Under the pieces are notes generated by a model. The model had not been told where the DNA came from and ran no database searches. It worked only from the letters and a program-made list of their open reading frames with translations. The position numbers and the translations under genes are program-made. DNA of 64,000 nucleotides from Acidimicrobiaceae bacterium (GTDB taxonomy: Bacteria; Actinomycetota; Acidimicrobiia; Acidimicrobiales; Aldehydirespiratoraceae), in NCBI GenBank assembly GCA_009842325.1, contig VYFQ01000011.1:17690-81689 (forward strand), given 5' to 3'. Below, one piece after another: positions 35,587 through 43,551 of this stretch (positions are counted from its first letter, which is position 1; each line of letters opens with the position of its first letter).

Positions 35587-35640
35587 CCTTAGAATATATA
35601 GAAATATAATGAAACATACCAGTAATTTGTAGGCCAGTCA
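35587..35640 (-). promoter_or_regulatory. AT-rich promoter region of the AbiEi/DUF559 gene
   Basis: About 50 bp with far lower GC than anywhere else in the window. It contains overlapping TATATT/TATAAT-like hexamers around 35603-35610, roughly 20 bp upstream of ATG 35586. No good -35 is visible. The composition suggests a strong promoter or recently acquired DNA. Confidence 0.45.
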
Positions 35641-35675
35641 CACCTTGGGCGGGCTCGTGCGATCAGGCTGCTCGG

Positions 35676-35723
35676 GAATTGGCAGCGTCTTGCCCCCTAT
35701 GGGGTGCGTTCTGCTGCCAGTTC
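35676..35723 (+). repeat. 48-bp nested palindrome, copy R9
   Basis: The arms are GAATTGGCAGC and GCTGCCAGTTC, the inner palindrome is CCCCTATGGGG. It lies 31 bp from the 3' end of the beta-propeller gene and upstream of the AbiEi/DUF559 promoter region. It is a single copy here. Confidence 0.9.
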
Positions 35724-35753
35724 ATCAGCAGAGGATGGCCAGGGCTAGACGTC

Positions 35754-36671
35754 TTATAGCTCGGTGACGCCTATGGCGTGTTCGCCTGAGGCGGCGTAGA
35801 ACAGCCAGCGCCGATCACCGACGTCAAGCAGGCACGGGTCGCGCAGGCCGTTCTGTGGCGAGGTCGCCAAGCCCCTCGCCACCGGCTTGAGCGGCTCGTC
35901 GGCACCCTCCCACGGCTCGGTGGGTCGCATGACCTCGCTGACCGGTCCGGGTTTCCAGTCGCGCCAGTCCGGTGACGTGTCGATCACCGTGCGGTAGATC
36001 CGCTCCGGCGCCTCGAAGCAGCGGGTGAACAGCATCTCCAGTTCCCGGCGGTCCGGCCGGTAGGACACACAGCAGTGGCGGATCTCGTCGTCGTCGAACA
36101 GCATGGGCCCGTACTCGAAACCGCTCAGACCGTCGGCCGAGCGCACCACCTGAGACGGCATGGCCACGCCGTACCAGGCGTCGCCGGCGTGGAACATTCG
36201 CAGGTAGCTGGGCGACACCGCTACCACCGGCTCAACCAACGCGAAGTCTCGACCGGTGCCGGAGGTGGCCACCATGGTCTTCTGGTTCAACGACGGGTAG
36301 ACGTTCCAGCACGGCAGATGGCCGCCGACCGACTCGGGGACCATCCCGTGGAAGTACATGACGAAGCGCTGCCGCTGGTGGTCGACGTGGACGTCGGGCG
36401 AGGCGATGTGGGGCTGGCGGTCCGACGGGGTGTCGTCGACGTTGAGCACGTCCGGCTCGACGATGCGCCACGGCCCGGTCGGCTCGTCGGCGGTGGCCAG
36501 GCGGATCGACTGGCCGACGTGGTGCGCGAAGTACATGAGATAGCGGCCCGGCCGGTCCGGCATCCACTCGGGCCCGGCCAGCACCGACGGCCCGTTCACG
36601 TTGAACCGGCCGTGGTCGCGAGGGATGCCGGGAGTGCCGGCGTCGAGCACGCGGACGCGGGTCTGGGTCAT
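35754..36671 (-). CDS. Glycoside-hydrolase-like five-bladed propeller protein
   Basis: This 305-residue protein resembles GH43-type beta-propellers. NGPSVLAGPEWM, RYLMYFAHH, SPDVHVDHQRQRFVMYFHG and GLRDPCLLDVGDRRWLFYAASGEHAIGV are propeller strands with acidic residues in the expected turns. There is no signal peptide. ATG 36671 (MTQTRV) is chosen; a longer upstream frame has low-complexity Arg/Ser content. Substrate is unknown and catalytic residues cannot be assigned safely. It follows the PCMT gene by 25 bp. Confidence 0.65.
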   Translation of the reverse strand: MTQTRVRVLDAGTPGIPRDHGRFNVNGPSVLAGPEWMPDRPGRYLMYFAHHVGQSIRLATADEPTGPWRIVEPDVLNVDDTPSDRQPHIASPDVHVDHQRQRFVMYFHGMVPESVGGHLPCWNVYPSLNQKTMVATSGTGRDFALVEPVVAVSPSYLRMFHAGDAWYGVAMPSQVVRSADGLSGFEYGPMLFDDDEIRHCCVSYRPDRRELEMLFTRCFEAPERIYRTVIDTSPDWRDWKPGPVSEVMRPTEPWEGADEPLKPVARGLATSPQNGLRDPCLLDVGDRRWLFYAASGEHAIGVTEL

Positions 36672-36696
36672 CGACGGCTCATCGCCGATCGAGGGG

Positions 36697-37386
36697 TCAC
36701 TTGCTGCCGGGGAAGCCGTGGGCTCCGAGCAGGGGCACGAAGCGGACGGGCGTGAGACGCTCCTCGCGGTACTCCTCGCCCGGCGAACCATTCCCGCCGC
36801 CGCGCCCGTCGTGCGGGCCGGGCCGCGTGTAGCGCATGAGGTGCTGGTGACCGTACCGCGGACCGATCGGTATCACCAGGCGCCCGCCCGGCGCGAGCTG
36901 CTCCAGCAGGGGAGTCGGGGGCGCCGGACCGGCCGCAGTCACGACGATGGCGTCATAGGGCGCTTCTTCGGGCCAGCCCAGCGTGCCGTCGCCGACCACG
37001 ACAGTCACGTCTCCCAGCCCTTGGGTGGCCAGTGCGGCCCGGGCCTTCTCCGCCAGTGCCGGTCGCCGTTCGATGGTCACCACCCGGCCGGCCAGGGCCC
37101 GCAGCACCAGCGCCCCGTACCCGGAGCCAGCCCCGACCTCGAGCACGCAGTCGTGGGGGCTCAAACGAGCTGCCTCGGCCATCATGGCCACCATGGCGGG
37201 CTGGCTGATGGTCTGGCCCTCGCCTATGGGCAGCGGACCGTCGTCGTAGGCGGCCGACGCGAACCGGCGGGGGACGAACCGCTGGCGCGGCACCCGGCCG
37301 ATCGCCTCAAGCACGGCCTCGTCGCGCACCCCGTAGCGGCGCGCCTGGTCGACAAGGTCGGACAGCTGCCGCGTCGAACCTCGCAT
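36697..37386 (-). CDS. pcm: Protein-L-isoaspartate O-methyltransferase
   Basis: This 229-residue SAM enzyme repairs isoaspartyl residues. RVPRQRFVP, GEGQTISQPAMVAMM, LEVGAGSGYGALVL (SAM motif I) and YDAIVVTAAGP match Pcm. The C-terminal 40 residues are Gly-rich and less conserved. ATG 37386 is used; the upstream extension is low-complexity and overlaps the DUF2277 gene. It is cotranscribed with DUF2277, 7 bp after its stop. Confidence 0.9.
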   Translation of the reverse strand: MRGSTRQLSDLVDQARRYGVRDEAVLEAIGRVPRQRFVPRRFASAAYDDGPLPIGEGQTISQPAMVAMMAEAARLSPHDCVLEVGAGSGYGALVLRALAGRVVTIERRPALAEKARAALATQGLGDVTVVVGDGTLGWPEEAPYDAIVVTAAGPAPPTPLLEQLAPGGRLVIPIGPRYGHQHLMRYTRPGPHDGRGGGNGSPGEEYREERLTPVRFVPLLGAHGFPGSK

Positions 37387-37393
37387 CCGAGTC

Positions 37394-37660
37394 TCAGGAC
37401 GGGCTACCGGCCGCGGCCGAGGCCAGTCGCCGCAGCGGCGGCTCGCTGCGCGGCGGCGTCCGGCGGGGCGGCAGCGTGGCCAGCAGGTCGGCGGTGGCGT
37501 CGGCGACAAGGGCTACAGCCTGCTCGAAGGCCGCTTCAGTGGCGGCCGACGTCTTCTGCACGCCGCTGACCTTGCGGACGTACTGCCGGGCGGCGGCCAC
37601 GACCTCCTCGGTCGTCGCGGGCGGGGCCAGACCTCGCAGGGTCGTGATGTTGCGGCACAT
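37394..37660 (-). CDS. DUF2277 family protein
   Basis: This 88-residue protein starts MCRNITTLRGLAPPATTEEV, then QYVRKVSG and AFEQAVALVADAT, matching the small DUF2277 family. Function unknown. ATG 37660 places MCRNI at the true N-terminus. It is divergent from the mycothiol formaldehyde dehydrogenase gene. Confidence 0.85.
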   Translation of the reverse strand: MCRNITTLRGLAPPATTEEVVAAARQYVRKVSGVQKTSAATEAAFEQAVALVADATADLLATLPPRRTPPRSEPPLRRLASAAAGSPS

Positions 37661-37707
37661 GGCCACGACTCTACGCCGCCGTTCCAGCCTCCATCAGTCG
37701 CAGAATG

Positions 37708-37732
37708 CGAGCCGTCCCGGCGGGACGGCTCG
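37708..37732 (+). promoter_or_regulatory. Perfect 11-bp inverted repeat upstream of mscR
   Basis: CGAGCCGTCCC (37708-37718) and GGGACGGCTCG (37722-37732) pair perfectly around GGC. It lies immediately upstream of a TTGATG/TAGTGT promoter (37737-37764) in the divergent region, so it is better read as an operator than as a terminator. Confidence 0.5.
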
Positions 37733-37736
37733 CTAC

Positions 37737-37764
37737 TTGATGGAAAACTCCAGCGCGGTAGTGT
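37737..37764 (+). promoter_or_regulatory. Candidate promoter of mscR
   Basis: TTGATG (37737-37742) and TAGTGT (37759-37764) are separated by 16 bp. The spacing and position, 43 bp before ATG 37807, suit a sigma-70-type promoter. An AGGAGG follows near 37793. Confidence 0.45.
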
Positions 37765-37806
37765 GCCGGGGTCGCCCGGAAGCACCGGCAGGAGGAGGAC
37801 CGAGAC

Positions 37807-38892
37807 ATGCCCCAGACCGTGCAAGGAGTGGTGTCGATGGCGGTAGGCGAGCCCGTCGCGATCACCGATGTCGTGATACCCGACCCCGGTCCGGGCGAGG
37901 CGGTGGTGGCCATCCAGGCCTGCGGCGTGTGCCACACCGATCTGCACTATCGGGAGGGCGGCATCAACGACGAGTTTCCCTTCCTGCTCGGCCATGAGGC
38001 CGCCGGGGTGGTGGAGTCCGTCGGAGACGGCGTGACCGAGGTCGCGGCCGGCGACTACGTGATCCTCAACTGGCGGGCGGTGTGCGGTGAGTGCCGCTCA
38101 TGCCTGAGGGGCCGGCCCCACATCTGCTTCGACACCCACAACGCCTCCCAAAAGATGACCCTGGCCGACGGCACGGAGCTGTCGCCCGCGCTGGGTATCG
38201 GCGCCTTCGTCGAGAAGACGCTGGTGGCCGCGGGCCAGTGCACCAAGGTCGACGCGGCCGCTCCGGCCACCGCGGCCGGTCTGCTCGGCTGCGGGGTGAT
38301 GGCCGGCATCGGCGCGGCCATCAACACCGGCGGTGTTGGCCGCGGCGACAGCGTGGCCGTGTTCGGCTGCGGGGGAGTGGGCGACGCCGCCATCGCCGGT
38401 TCCAAGCTGGCCGGCGCCTCGACCATCATCGGCGTGGACATAGACGACCGCAAGCTGGAGTGGGCCCGAGCGTTCGGAGCGACTCACACCATCAACTCCT
38501 CGGAGGGTGATCCGGTAGAGGCGATCAAGGCCCTCACCGGTGGAAACGGGGTCGACGTGGCCATCGAGGCGATCGGCCTGCCCGTGACCTACCGCCAGGC
38601 CTTCGAAGCTCGCGACCTGGCCGGGACTGTCGTTCTGGTGGGCGTGCCCCACCCCGACATGACCATCGAGTTGCCCTTCATCGAGGTGTTCGGGCGAGGC
38701 GGAGCCCTTAAGTCCAGTTGGTACGGGGACTGCCTGCCGACCCGCGACTTCCCCATGCTGATCGACCTGTACCTCCAGGGCCGCCTCGACCTCGACGGGT
38801 TCGTGTCGGAGACGATCGACCTCGGCGACGTGGAGGAGGCCTTCCACAAGATGGAGCGGGGCGAGGTGCTGCGCTCCGTCGTCGTGCTGTAG
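37807..38892 (+). CDS. mscR: S-(hydroxymethyl)mycothiol dehydrogenase
   Basis: This 361-residue zinc alcohol dehydrogenase closely follows the mycothiol-dependent formaldehyde dehydrogenase pattern. [17 protein letters not shown] holds the catalytic zinc Cys, GHEAAG the zinc His, and [15 protein letters not shown] the structural zinc. [20 protein letters not shown] and QCTKVD are family-specific. [11 protein letters not shown] binds NAD. It oxidises the formaldehyde-mycothiol adduct. The metallo-hydrolase gene that follows is its usual partner in actinobacteria. Confidence 0.92.
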   Translation: MPQTVQGVVSMAVGEPVAITDVVIPDPGPGEAVVAIQACGVCHTDLHYREGGINDEFPFLLGHEAAGVVESVGDGVTEVAAGDYVILNWRAVCGECRSCLRGRPHICFDTHNASQKMTLADGTELSPALGIGAFVEKTLVAAGQCTKVDAAAPATAAGLLGCGVMAGIGAAINTGGVGRGDSVAVFGCGGVGDAAIAGSKLAGASTIIGVDIDDRKLEWARAFGATHTINSSEGDPVEAIKALTGGNGVDVAIEAIGLPVTYRQAFEARDLAGTVVLVGVPHPDMTIELPFIEVFGRGGALKSSWYGDCLPTRDFPMLIDLYLQGRLDLDGFVSETIDLGDVEEAFHKMERGEVLRSVVVL

Positions 38893-38911
38893 CAGCAGGG
38901 GATTCGAGACC

Positions 38912-39541
38912 ATGGCCATCGAGTTGGTCACCACCGACGGCATCTTCGCTCTCGACGGCGGCGAGTGGGAGGTCACCAACAACATCTGGCTGGTGGGCGA
39001 CGACCGCGAGGTGATGATCTTCGACGCGGCCCACGACCACGAGCCCATCGCAGCCGCGGTGGCGGGCCGGAGGGTGGCCGCCATCGTGTGCACCCACGGC
39101 CACAACGACCACATCAACGCAGCGGTTGCTCTGCGGGACGCGGTGGACGCGCCCGTGCTGCTGCATCCCAGTGATCGGATGCTGTGGGACGTGGTCCATC
39201 CCGGCGACTCGCCCGACCGCGATCTGGAGCCGGGCTCGGTGCTGGCCGCGGGCGGCCATGAGCTCGGAGTGATCCACACCCCGGGACACTCGCCGGGCTG
39301 CTGCTGCTTCCACGACGCCACCGACGGCCGGGTTCTCTCGGGCGACACGCTGTTCTGCGGCGGACCGGGGGCCACCGGCCGCAGCTACAGCGACGAGCCC
39401 ACCATCCTGCGCAGCATCCGCGACCGCCTCCTCACCTTGCCGTCCAGCACCGTCGTGCACACAGGCCACGGCGACAACACCACCATCGAAGCGGAGACCG
39501 AGCGGGTACTCGACCGTATGTCCGAACTGGGTCTCAGCTGA
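38912..39541 (+). CDS. Metallo-beta-lactamase-fold hydrolase (mscR partner)
   Basis: This 209-residue glyoxalase II-like protein has the zinc motif THGHNDH (HxHxDH), HTPGHSPG and SGDTLF, plus a C-terminal GHGDNTT His. It is 19 bp after mscR. In many actinobacteria this pair is conserved, and hydrolysis of S-formylmycothiol to formate is the proposed role; here that is inference from context. Confidence 0.87.
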   Translation: MAIELVTTDGIFALDGGEWEVTNNIWLVGDDREVMIFDAAHDHEPIAAAVAGRRVAAIVCTHGHNDHINAAVALRDAVDAPVLLHPSDRMLWDVVHPGDSPDRDLEPGSVLAAGGHELGVIHTPGHSPGCCCFHDATDGRVLSGDTLFCGGPGATGRSYSDEPTILRSIRDRLLTLPSSTVVHTGHGDNTTIEAETERVLDRMSELGLS

Positions 39542-39546
39542 GACAC

Positions 39547-40257
39547 GTGGCGCAACTCTCGGAGGTCATGGCGGCACTCGAGGCCGCCGGGACGGCTCAG
39601 AACCGCAAGGTGTATGCCCGCCACGGCGCGGCCGAGCCGATGTTCGGGGTCAGCTACGCAGAGTTGGGCAAGATCGCCAAGCGGATCAAAACCGACCACG
39701 CGCTGGCCCGCCAGCTGTGGGAAACCGGCAACCACGACGCCCGGGTGTTGGCGCTGCGGGTAGCCGACCCTGCCGGGCTGGAGGAGTCGCTGGCGCGCCG
39801 GTGGCTGCGGGACGTCGACAACTACATCCTGGCCGAGGGCCTGGGCGGGCTTTGCGCCCAGACGCCGCACGCCCGGGAGCTGAGCGACGCCTGGCGAGAC
39901 GATCCCAGCGAGTGGCCCGCGTCGGTCGGGTGGTTCATCGTCATGTGCACCGCCGAGGATCCGGACGTGTGGTCGGTCGAGGAGCTGCAAGGCCTGCTGA
40001 AACAGATCGGGGCCGAGATCGCCGTGCGGCCCAACCGGGTCCGCCACGAGATGAACGGCGCCATGATCGTGATGGCCCTGCGGGACGGGAACCTGCGTCG
40101 CTCGGTGCTGGCCGCGGCCGAGCGCATCGGCCCGGTGAAGGTCGACCACGGTCAGACGGGCTGCAAGACGCCGGCAGTTGCCCCCTATGTGGAGCGCGCC
40201 CTGGCTCACCGGGAGGCCAAAGCCGCACGCCAAGCCGCGAAGCGCCGCGCCGGCTAG
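39547..40257 (+). CDS. AlkD-type DNA alkylation repair protein
   Basis: This 236-residue protein is composed of HEAT-like helices. YARHGAAEPMFGVSYAELGKIAKRIK and ETGNHDARVLALRVAD match the AlkD/DNA alkylation repair family, and the VDNYILAEGL and ASVGWFIVM helices follow. AlkD removes bulky or charged alkyl bases without flipping them. GTG 39547 is 5 bp after the hydrolase stop, so all three genes may be one operon against electrophiles. Its TAG stop shares CTAG with the convergent glycosylase gene. Confidence 0.82.
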   Translation: MAQLSEVMAALEAAGTAQNRKVYARHGAAEPMFGVSYAELGKIAKRIKTDHALARQLWETGNHDARVLALRVADPAGLEESLARRWLRDVDNYILAEGLGGLCAQTPHARELSDAWRDDPSEWPASVGWFIVMCTAEDPDVWSVEELQGLLKQIGAEIAVRPNRVRHEMNGAMIVMALRDGNLRRSVLAAAERIGPVKVDHGQTGCKTPAVAPYVERALAHREAKAARQAAKRRAG

Positions 40258-41180
40258 ATGCGGCTGATGTCGAAGCGGGTCGGGGCGGGGTGGTGCCTCG
40301 GCGGGCCGATGCCGGCGGCCTTCACCAGGCGGACGACCCGGCCCCGGTGGCCGGCGTAGGGCTCCAGCAGCTCCAGCATCGAGTCGTCGTCGCCGTCGGT
40401 GGCACCGCTGAGGGCGTAGGTAACCAGCCTCGGCACATGCAGGTCGCCCACCGGTACCGCGTCGGGGTCGCCCGCAGCCGCGCCCGTCGTGCGGGCCGCG
40501 GTCCACGGGCCCACGCCGGGCAGGCGCTGCAGCCACTGGCGAGCCTCGGCGGCGGGAAGCTCGCCCAGCCCTTCGAGGCGGTCGACGTGCTTGGCCGCGA
40601 CCCGGATCACGCGGGCGCGGCCCCGGTCGACGCCGGCCCGATGGAACCCGTGGTCGGGTACCCGCAACACCGCCTCGGGGCGGGGGAACAGCGGCAACGG
40701 ACCGGATCCGGGAACCTCGGCCCCGTGCAGCCGGCCCATCCGGGCCACCGCGGTCCTGGCGTCGGCGCTCACCACCCGCTGGTACACCGCGGCGGTGGCC
40801 ATGGCCTCGAACCAGCGGCCGGTGGCACCCAGCCGGGGCACACCCAGCCGACCCACTAGGTCACGCACAACCGGGTGCAGGGGACGGAACTCGCTGGGGT
40901 CGTCGTCGCCTCCGAGCAGAGCCGGCACCCCGTTGATAGCCCACTCGGCGCCCGGTCCCCAAGCGTCGGCCAGGACCTCACTGCCGACAGCCCGGAAGGC
41001 CACCGAGGCCGGGCCTTCGGGCGTCTCGGTGGCCCACCATCCGACCCCACCGCGGCGCTGCGATGTCTTCACCCACATCAACGTCACCTTCAGGTTCAGG
41101 TCGTAGCCGGGTCGGAAGACGGTCGAGCAGTCGGGCGCGGTGCTCGGAGCAGCCGGTGCGGCGTCGACGGGACGCGGCAT
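40254..41180 (-). CDS. AlkA-like DNA-3-methyladenine glycosylase
   Basis: This 308-residue HhH-GPD protein has LQRLPGVGPWTA as the helix-hairpin-helix and a PVGDLHVP segment whose Asp is the catalytic residue of the superfamily. The N-terminal part is not strongly similar to AlkA. It excises alkylated bases. ATG 41180. Together with AlkD next door, convergent and overlapping by 4 bp, it makes an alkylation-repair pair. It is the last gene of a run with ligase and DUF3039. Confidence 0.82.
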   Translation of the reverse strand: MPRPVDAAPAAPSTAPDCSTVFRPGYDLNLKVTLMWVKTSQRRGGVGWWATETPEGPASVAFRAVGSEVLADAWGPGAEWAINGVPALLGGDDDPSEFRPLHPVVRDLVGRLGVPRLGATGRWFEAMATAAVYQRVVSADARTAVARMGRLHGAEVPGSGPLPLFPRPEAVLRVPDHGFHRAGVDRGRARVIRVAAKHVDRLEGLGELPAAEARQWLQRLPGVGPWTAARTTGAAAGDPDAVPVGDLHVPRLVTYALSGATDGDDDSMLELLEPYAGHRGRVVRLVKAAGIGPPRHHPAPTRFDISRI

Positions 41181-41181
41181 C

Positions 41182-41628
41182 TCAGGGTCCAGGCGTTTCC
41201 GAGTCGGGTGCTGAACTGAGAGCCTCCAGGGCGGCGTTGAGGGTCTCGAGCAGCCTGCGGTCGGACGCCTCCGCCAGCCCGACATCCACCTTGGCCTCGT
41301 CGATGGCCTGGCGCGTGAGCTCGCCCATGATGCCGTCAATGGGGCCGGGGCTGTAGCCGAGCTGTGTCAGCGCGCTCTGCAGATCGGCCACCTCGTTGCC
41401 GTCGAGCGGCTGGTCCGGCTCCAGGCCACGGTCGACGGCGGCCTGGTCGTCGGTCTCCAGGGGTGCCCGGGCCACAACGGCGCCGTCCTCGCCGAACACG
41501 GCGCTGTCCAGGATCGGGACGGCCCAGCTCAGCGTCCACCAGAAGACCAGCAGCAGCACGATCAGCAGGAAGGTGCCCTGCAGGTGGGTGCGCATCGTGG
41601 TCTCGGGTGCCAGCCCCTCGCCGGCCAC
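41182..41628 (-). CDS. Membrane-anchored protein with peptidoglycan-binding-like domain
   Basis: This 148-residue protein has one N-terminal transmembrane helix (about 18-37: TFLLIVLLLVFWWTLSWAV). A PG_binding_1-like segment follows (EVADLQSALTQLGYSPGPID, then GIMGELTRQAIDEAK). It is probably tethered to the membrane with the domain outside. GTG 41628 directly follows the DUF3039 stop; ATG 41595 is an alternative. No catalytic domain is present. Confidence 0.72.
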   Translation of the reverse strand: MAGEGLAPETTMRTHLQGTFLLIVLLLVFWWTLSWAVPILDSAVFGEDGAVVARAPLETDDQAAVDRGLEPDQPLDGNEVADLQSALTQLGYSPGPIDGIMGELTRQAIDEAKVDVGLAEASDRRLLETLNAALEALSSAPDSETPGP

Positions 41629-41919
41629 CTAGTTGAATGCCCGCTTGCGGAGCCGCTCCCGGATCTTGGCGCACTCCGGGCAGACCGGGTATCGGGACGG
41701 GTCCCGGCTCGGTACCCAGACCTTGCCGCAGAGGGCCCGCACCGGCGTGCCCTCGACGTAGGCCCGGTTGGCGTCGGCCCGGCGGGTGTAGTGGGCGAAG
41801 CGGTCGTGGTCGCCGTCATCGGTGACCGGCCGTATGTCGGGCTCGGTGACTGTGGTGGTCGCGGGGGCCGGACGGTGCTCGGTCGTGTCCGTCGCGGAGA
41901 TGCTGGCTGTACCGGTCAT
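41629..41919 (-). CDS. DUF3039 protein
   Basis: This 96-residue actinobacterial protein has DGDHDRFAHYTRR, then GTPVRALCGKVWVPSRDPSR and YPVCPECAKI. The Cys residues (CGK...CPEC) look like a zinc site. Function unknown. Its ATG overlaps the ligase stop by 4 bp. Confidence 0.85.
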   Translation of the reverse strand: MTGTASISATDTTEHRPAPATTTVTEPDIRPVTDDGDHDRFAHYTRRADANRAYVEGTPVRALCGKVWVPSRDPSRYPVCPECAKIRERLRKRAFN

Positions 41920-43472
41920 GACGCCGATCCTACAGATCCTGCTGGACTCGACAGAAGGCTGCGCACTGCGTCGATGGTGTCGGCCTCGGCGGCGGACTTG
42001 TCGCTGCGGTAGCGCACCACCCGGGCGAAGCGCAGGGCCACGCCGCCGGGGTAGCGGCTCGAGCGCTGCACGCCGTCGACCGCGATCTCCACCACCTGCT
42101 CAGGCCTCAACTTCACCACGTGGGCCCTGCGGTCGGTGGCCAACTCGTCGAAGCGACGGGTCTGCCACCGCAGCATCTCGTCGGTCATGCCCTTGAACGT
42201 CTTGCCCACCATCACGAACCCGCCGCTGGGGTCCCGGGCTCCGAGGTGGACGTTGGACAGCCAGCCTCGACGGCGCCCGCTCCCGGGCTCCACCGCCAGC
42301 ACCACCAGGTCGAAGCTGTGCACCGGCTTGACCTTGCGCCAGGCCTTCCCCCGGCGTCCCGCCGCGTAGGGCGAGCCGGCGGCCTTGACCATCACGCCCT
42401 CGTGACCGGCCCCTACCGCGGCGGCGAACACCTGCTCAGCCTCGTCAGGATCCGCGGTGACGACCCCCGGCACCCGGTGGTCGGCGGCCGCTTCGGCCAG
42501 GCAGCCGAGCCGGACCTCGAGCGGCTCGTCGAGCAGGTCGCGGCCCTCCAGGTGAAGCGCGTCGAAGAACATGGGTCTGACCCTCACCGTCTCGCTGCGG
42601 GGGGAGGCGCTCTCGCCGGTGCCTCTCGTGCCGACACGCCCCATCGTGTCCTGGAACGCGGCCGGCGCCAGATCGTCAGCCAGTCCCAGCACCTCACCGT
42701 CAAGGGCCGCGACCTTTACGGGAAGGCTGCGAACCAAGTCGGCGACCTCGCCGAGACGGTCGGTGACGTCGTTCAGATTGCGGGTCCAGATCCGGACCTC
42801 TTCGCCCCGGCGGTGGACTTGGATGCGGATCCCGTCCAGCTTCCACTCCACCGAGCAGCGGCCCAGTTCAGCGACCGCCGAGGCCGCGTCGTCGGCGGTG
42901 GAGGCCAACATGGGCCGGATCGGTCGGAGGACCTCGAACCGGACCGCCTCCAGTCCGGGGGCTCCCTGCTTGAGAGCGATGCCGGCCGTCTCGCCGAGGT
43001 CGCCGACCAGCATCAAGGCTCGACGGACCACCGACGCCGCCACGCCCGCTGCTCGGGCCACTGCCTCTACCACCACCCCCTCGCTGGCTCCCTGGCGCAG
43101 TTCTCCAACGAGCAGCCGCCTCACGAAGTCGGCCTCGGCAGCCGTGGCCCGGGCCAGGAAGTCCTCGAGCAGGTCGAGGCGCCTCTGGGTCGATCCGCCC
43201 CCGGCTGCGCCCGCAACCTCGTCGAGCATCGCGTCGAGATCGGCTACCGACAGCGTCGGCTCCGCTGCACTGTCGGTTTGCAGAGCGGCCACCGTGGCCC
43301 AGCCCACTCCGATACGTCCCTGGCGCGGATCACCGGCGATCAGGCCGGCCACCACGCCGGCCTCGCGACCGTCTGCGCCCTGCAGCAGTCCAGTCAGAAA
43401 CTCGATCTTCTCCGTGCGGGCCGAGGTGGCGGCCACGGCATCGGCGCAGGCGACGAGGTCGGCTAGCAGCAT
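41916..43472 (-). CDS. ligB: ATP-dependent DNA ligase (LigB type)
   Basis: This 518-residue ligase has an N-terminal all-helical DNA-binding domain (about 1-190). The nucleotidyltransferase motif I is EWKLDGIRIQVH with the adenylated Lys, ALDGEVLG is motif III, EGVMVK is motif IV, and AWRKVKP is motif V. The OB-fold domain continues to about 500. Actinobacteria carry such enzymes beside the NAD-dependent LigA, in repair roles. Adjacent genes are an AlkA-like glycosylase and AlkD. Confidence 0.9.
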   Translation of the reverse strand: MLLADLVACADAVAATSARTEKIEFLTGLLQGADGREAGVVAGLIAGDPRQGRIGVGWATVAALQTDSAAEPTLSVADLDAMLDEVAGAAGGGSTQRRLDLLEDFLARATAAEADFVRRLLVGELRQGASEGVVVEAVARAAGVAASVVRRALMLVGDLGETAGIALKQGAPGLEAVRFEVLRPIRPMLASTADDAASAVAELGRCSVEWKLDGIRIQVHRRGEEVRIWTRNLNDVTDRLGEVADLVRSLPVKVAALDGEVLGLADDLAPAAFQDTMGRVGTRGTGESASPRSETVRVRPMFFDALHLEGRDLLDEPLEVRLGCLAEAAADHRVPGVVTADPDEAEQVFAAAVGAGHEGVMVKAAGSPYAAGRRGKAWRKVKPVHSFDLVVLAVEPGSGRRRGWLSNVHLGARDPSGGFVMVGKTFKGMTDEMLRWQTRRFDELATDRRAHVVKLRPEQVVEIAVDGVQRSSRYPGGVALRFARVVRYRSDKSAAEADTIDAVRSLLSSPAGSVGSAS

Positions 43473-43551
43473 CGGGCTGGGTCTAGTGCGTCGCTGCCGG
43501 ATCGGCGTCGCCGCGGCGTGTCGTACCCCTCGGGCAGGCTGCGCGGGATGG

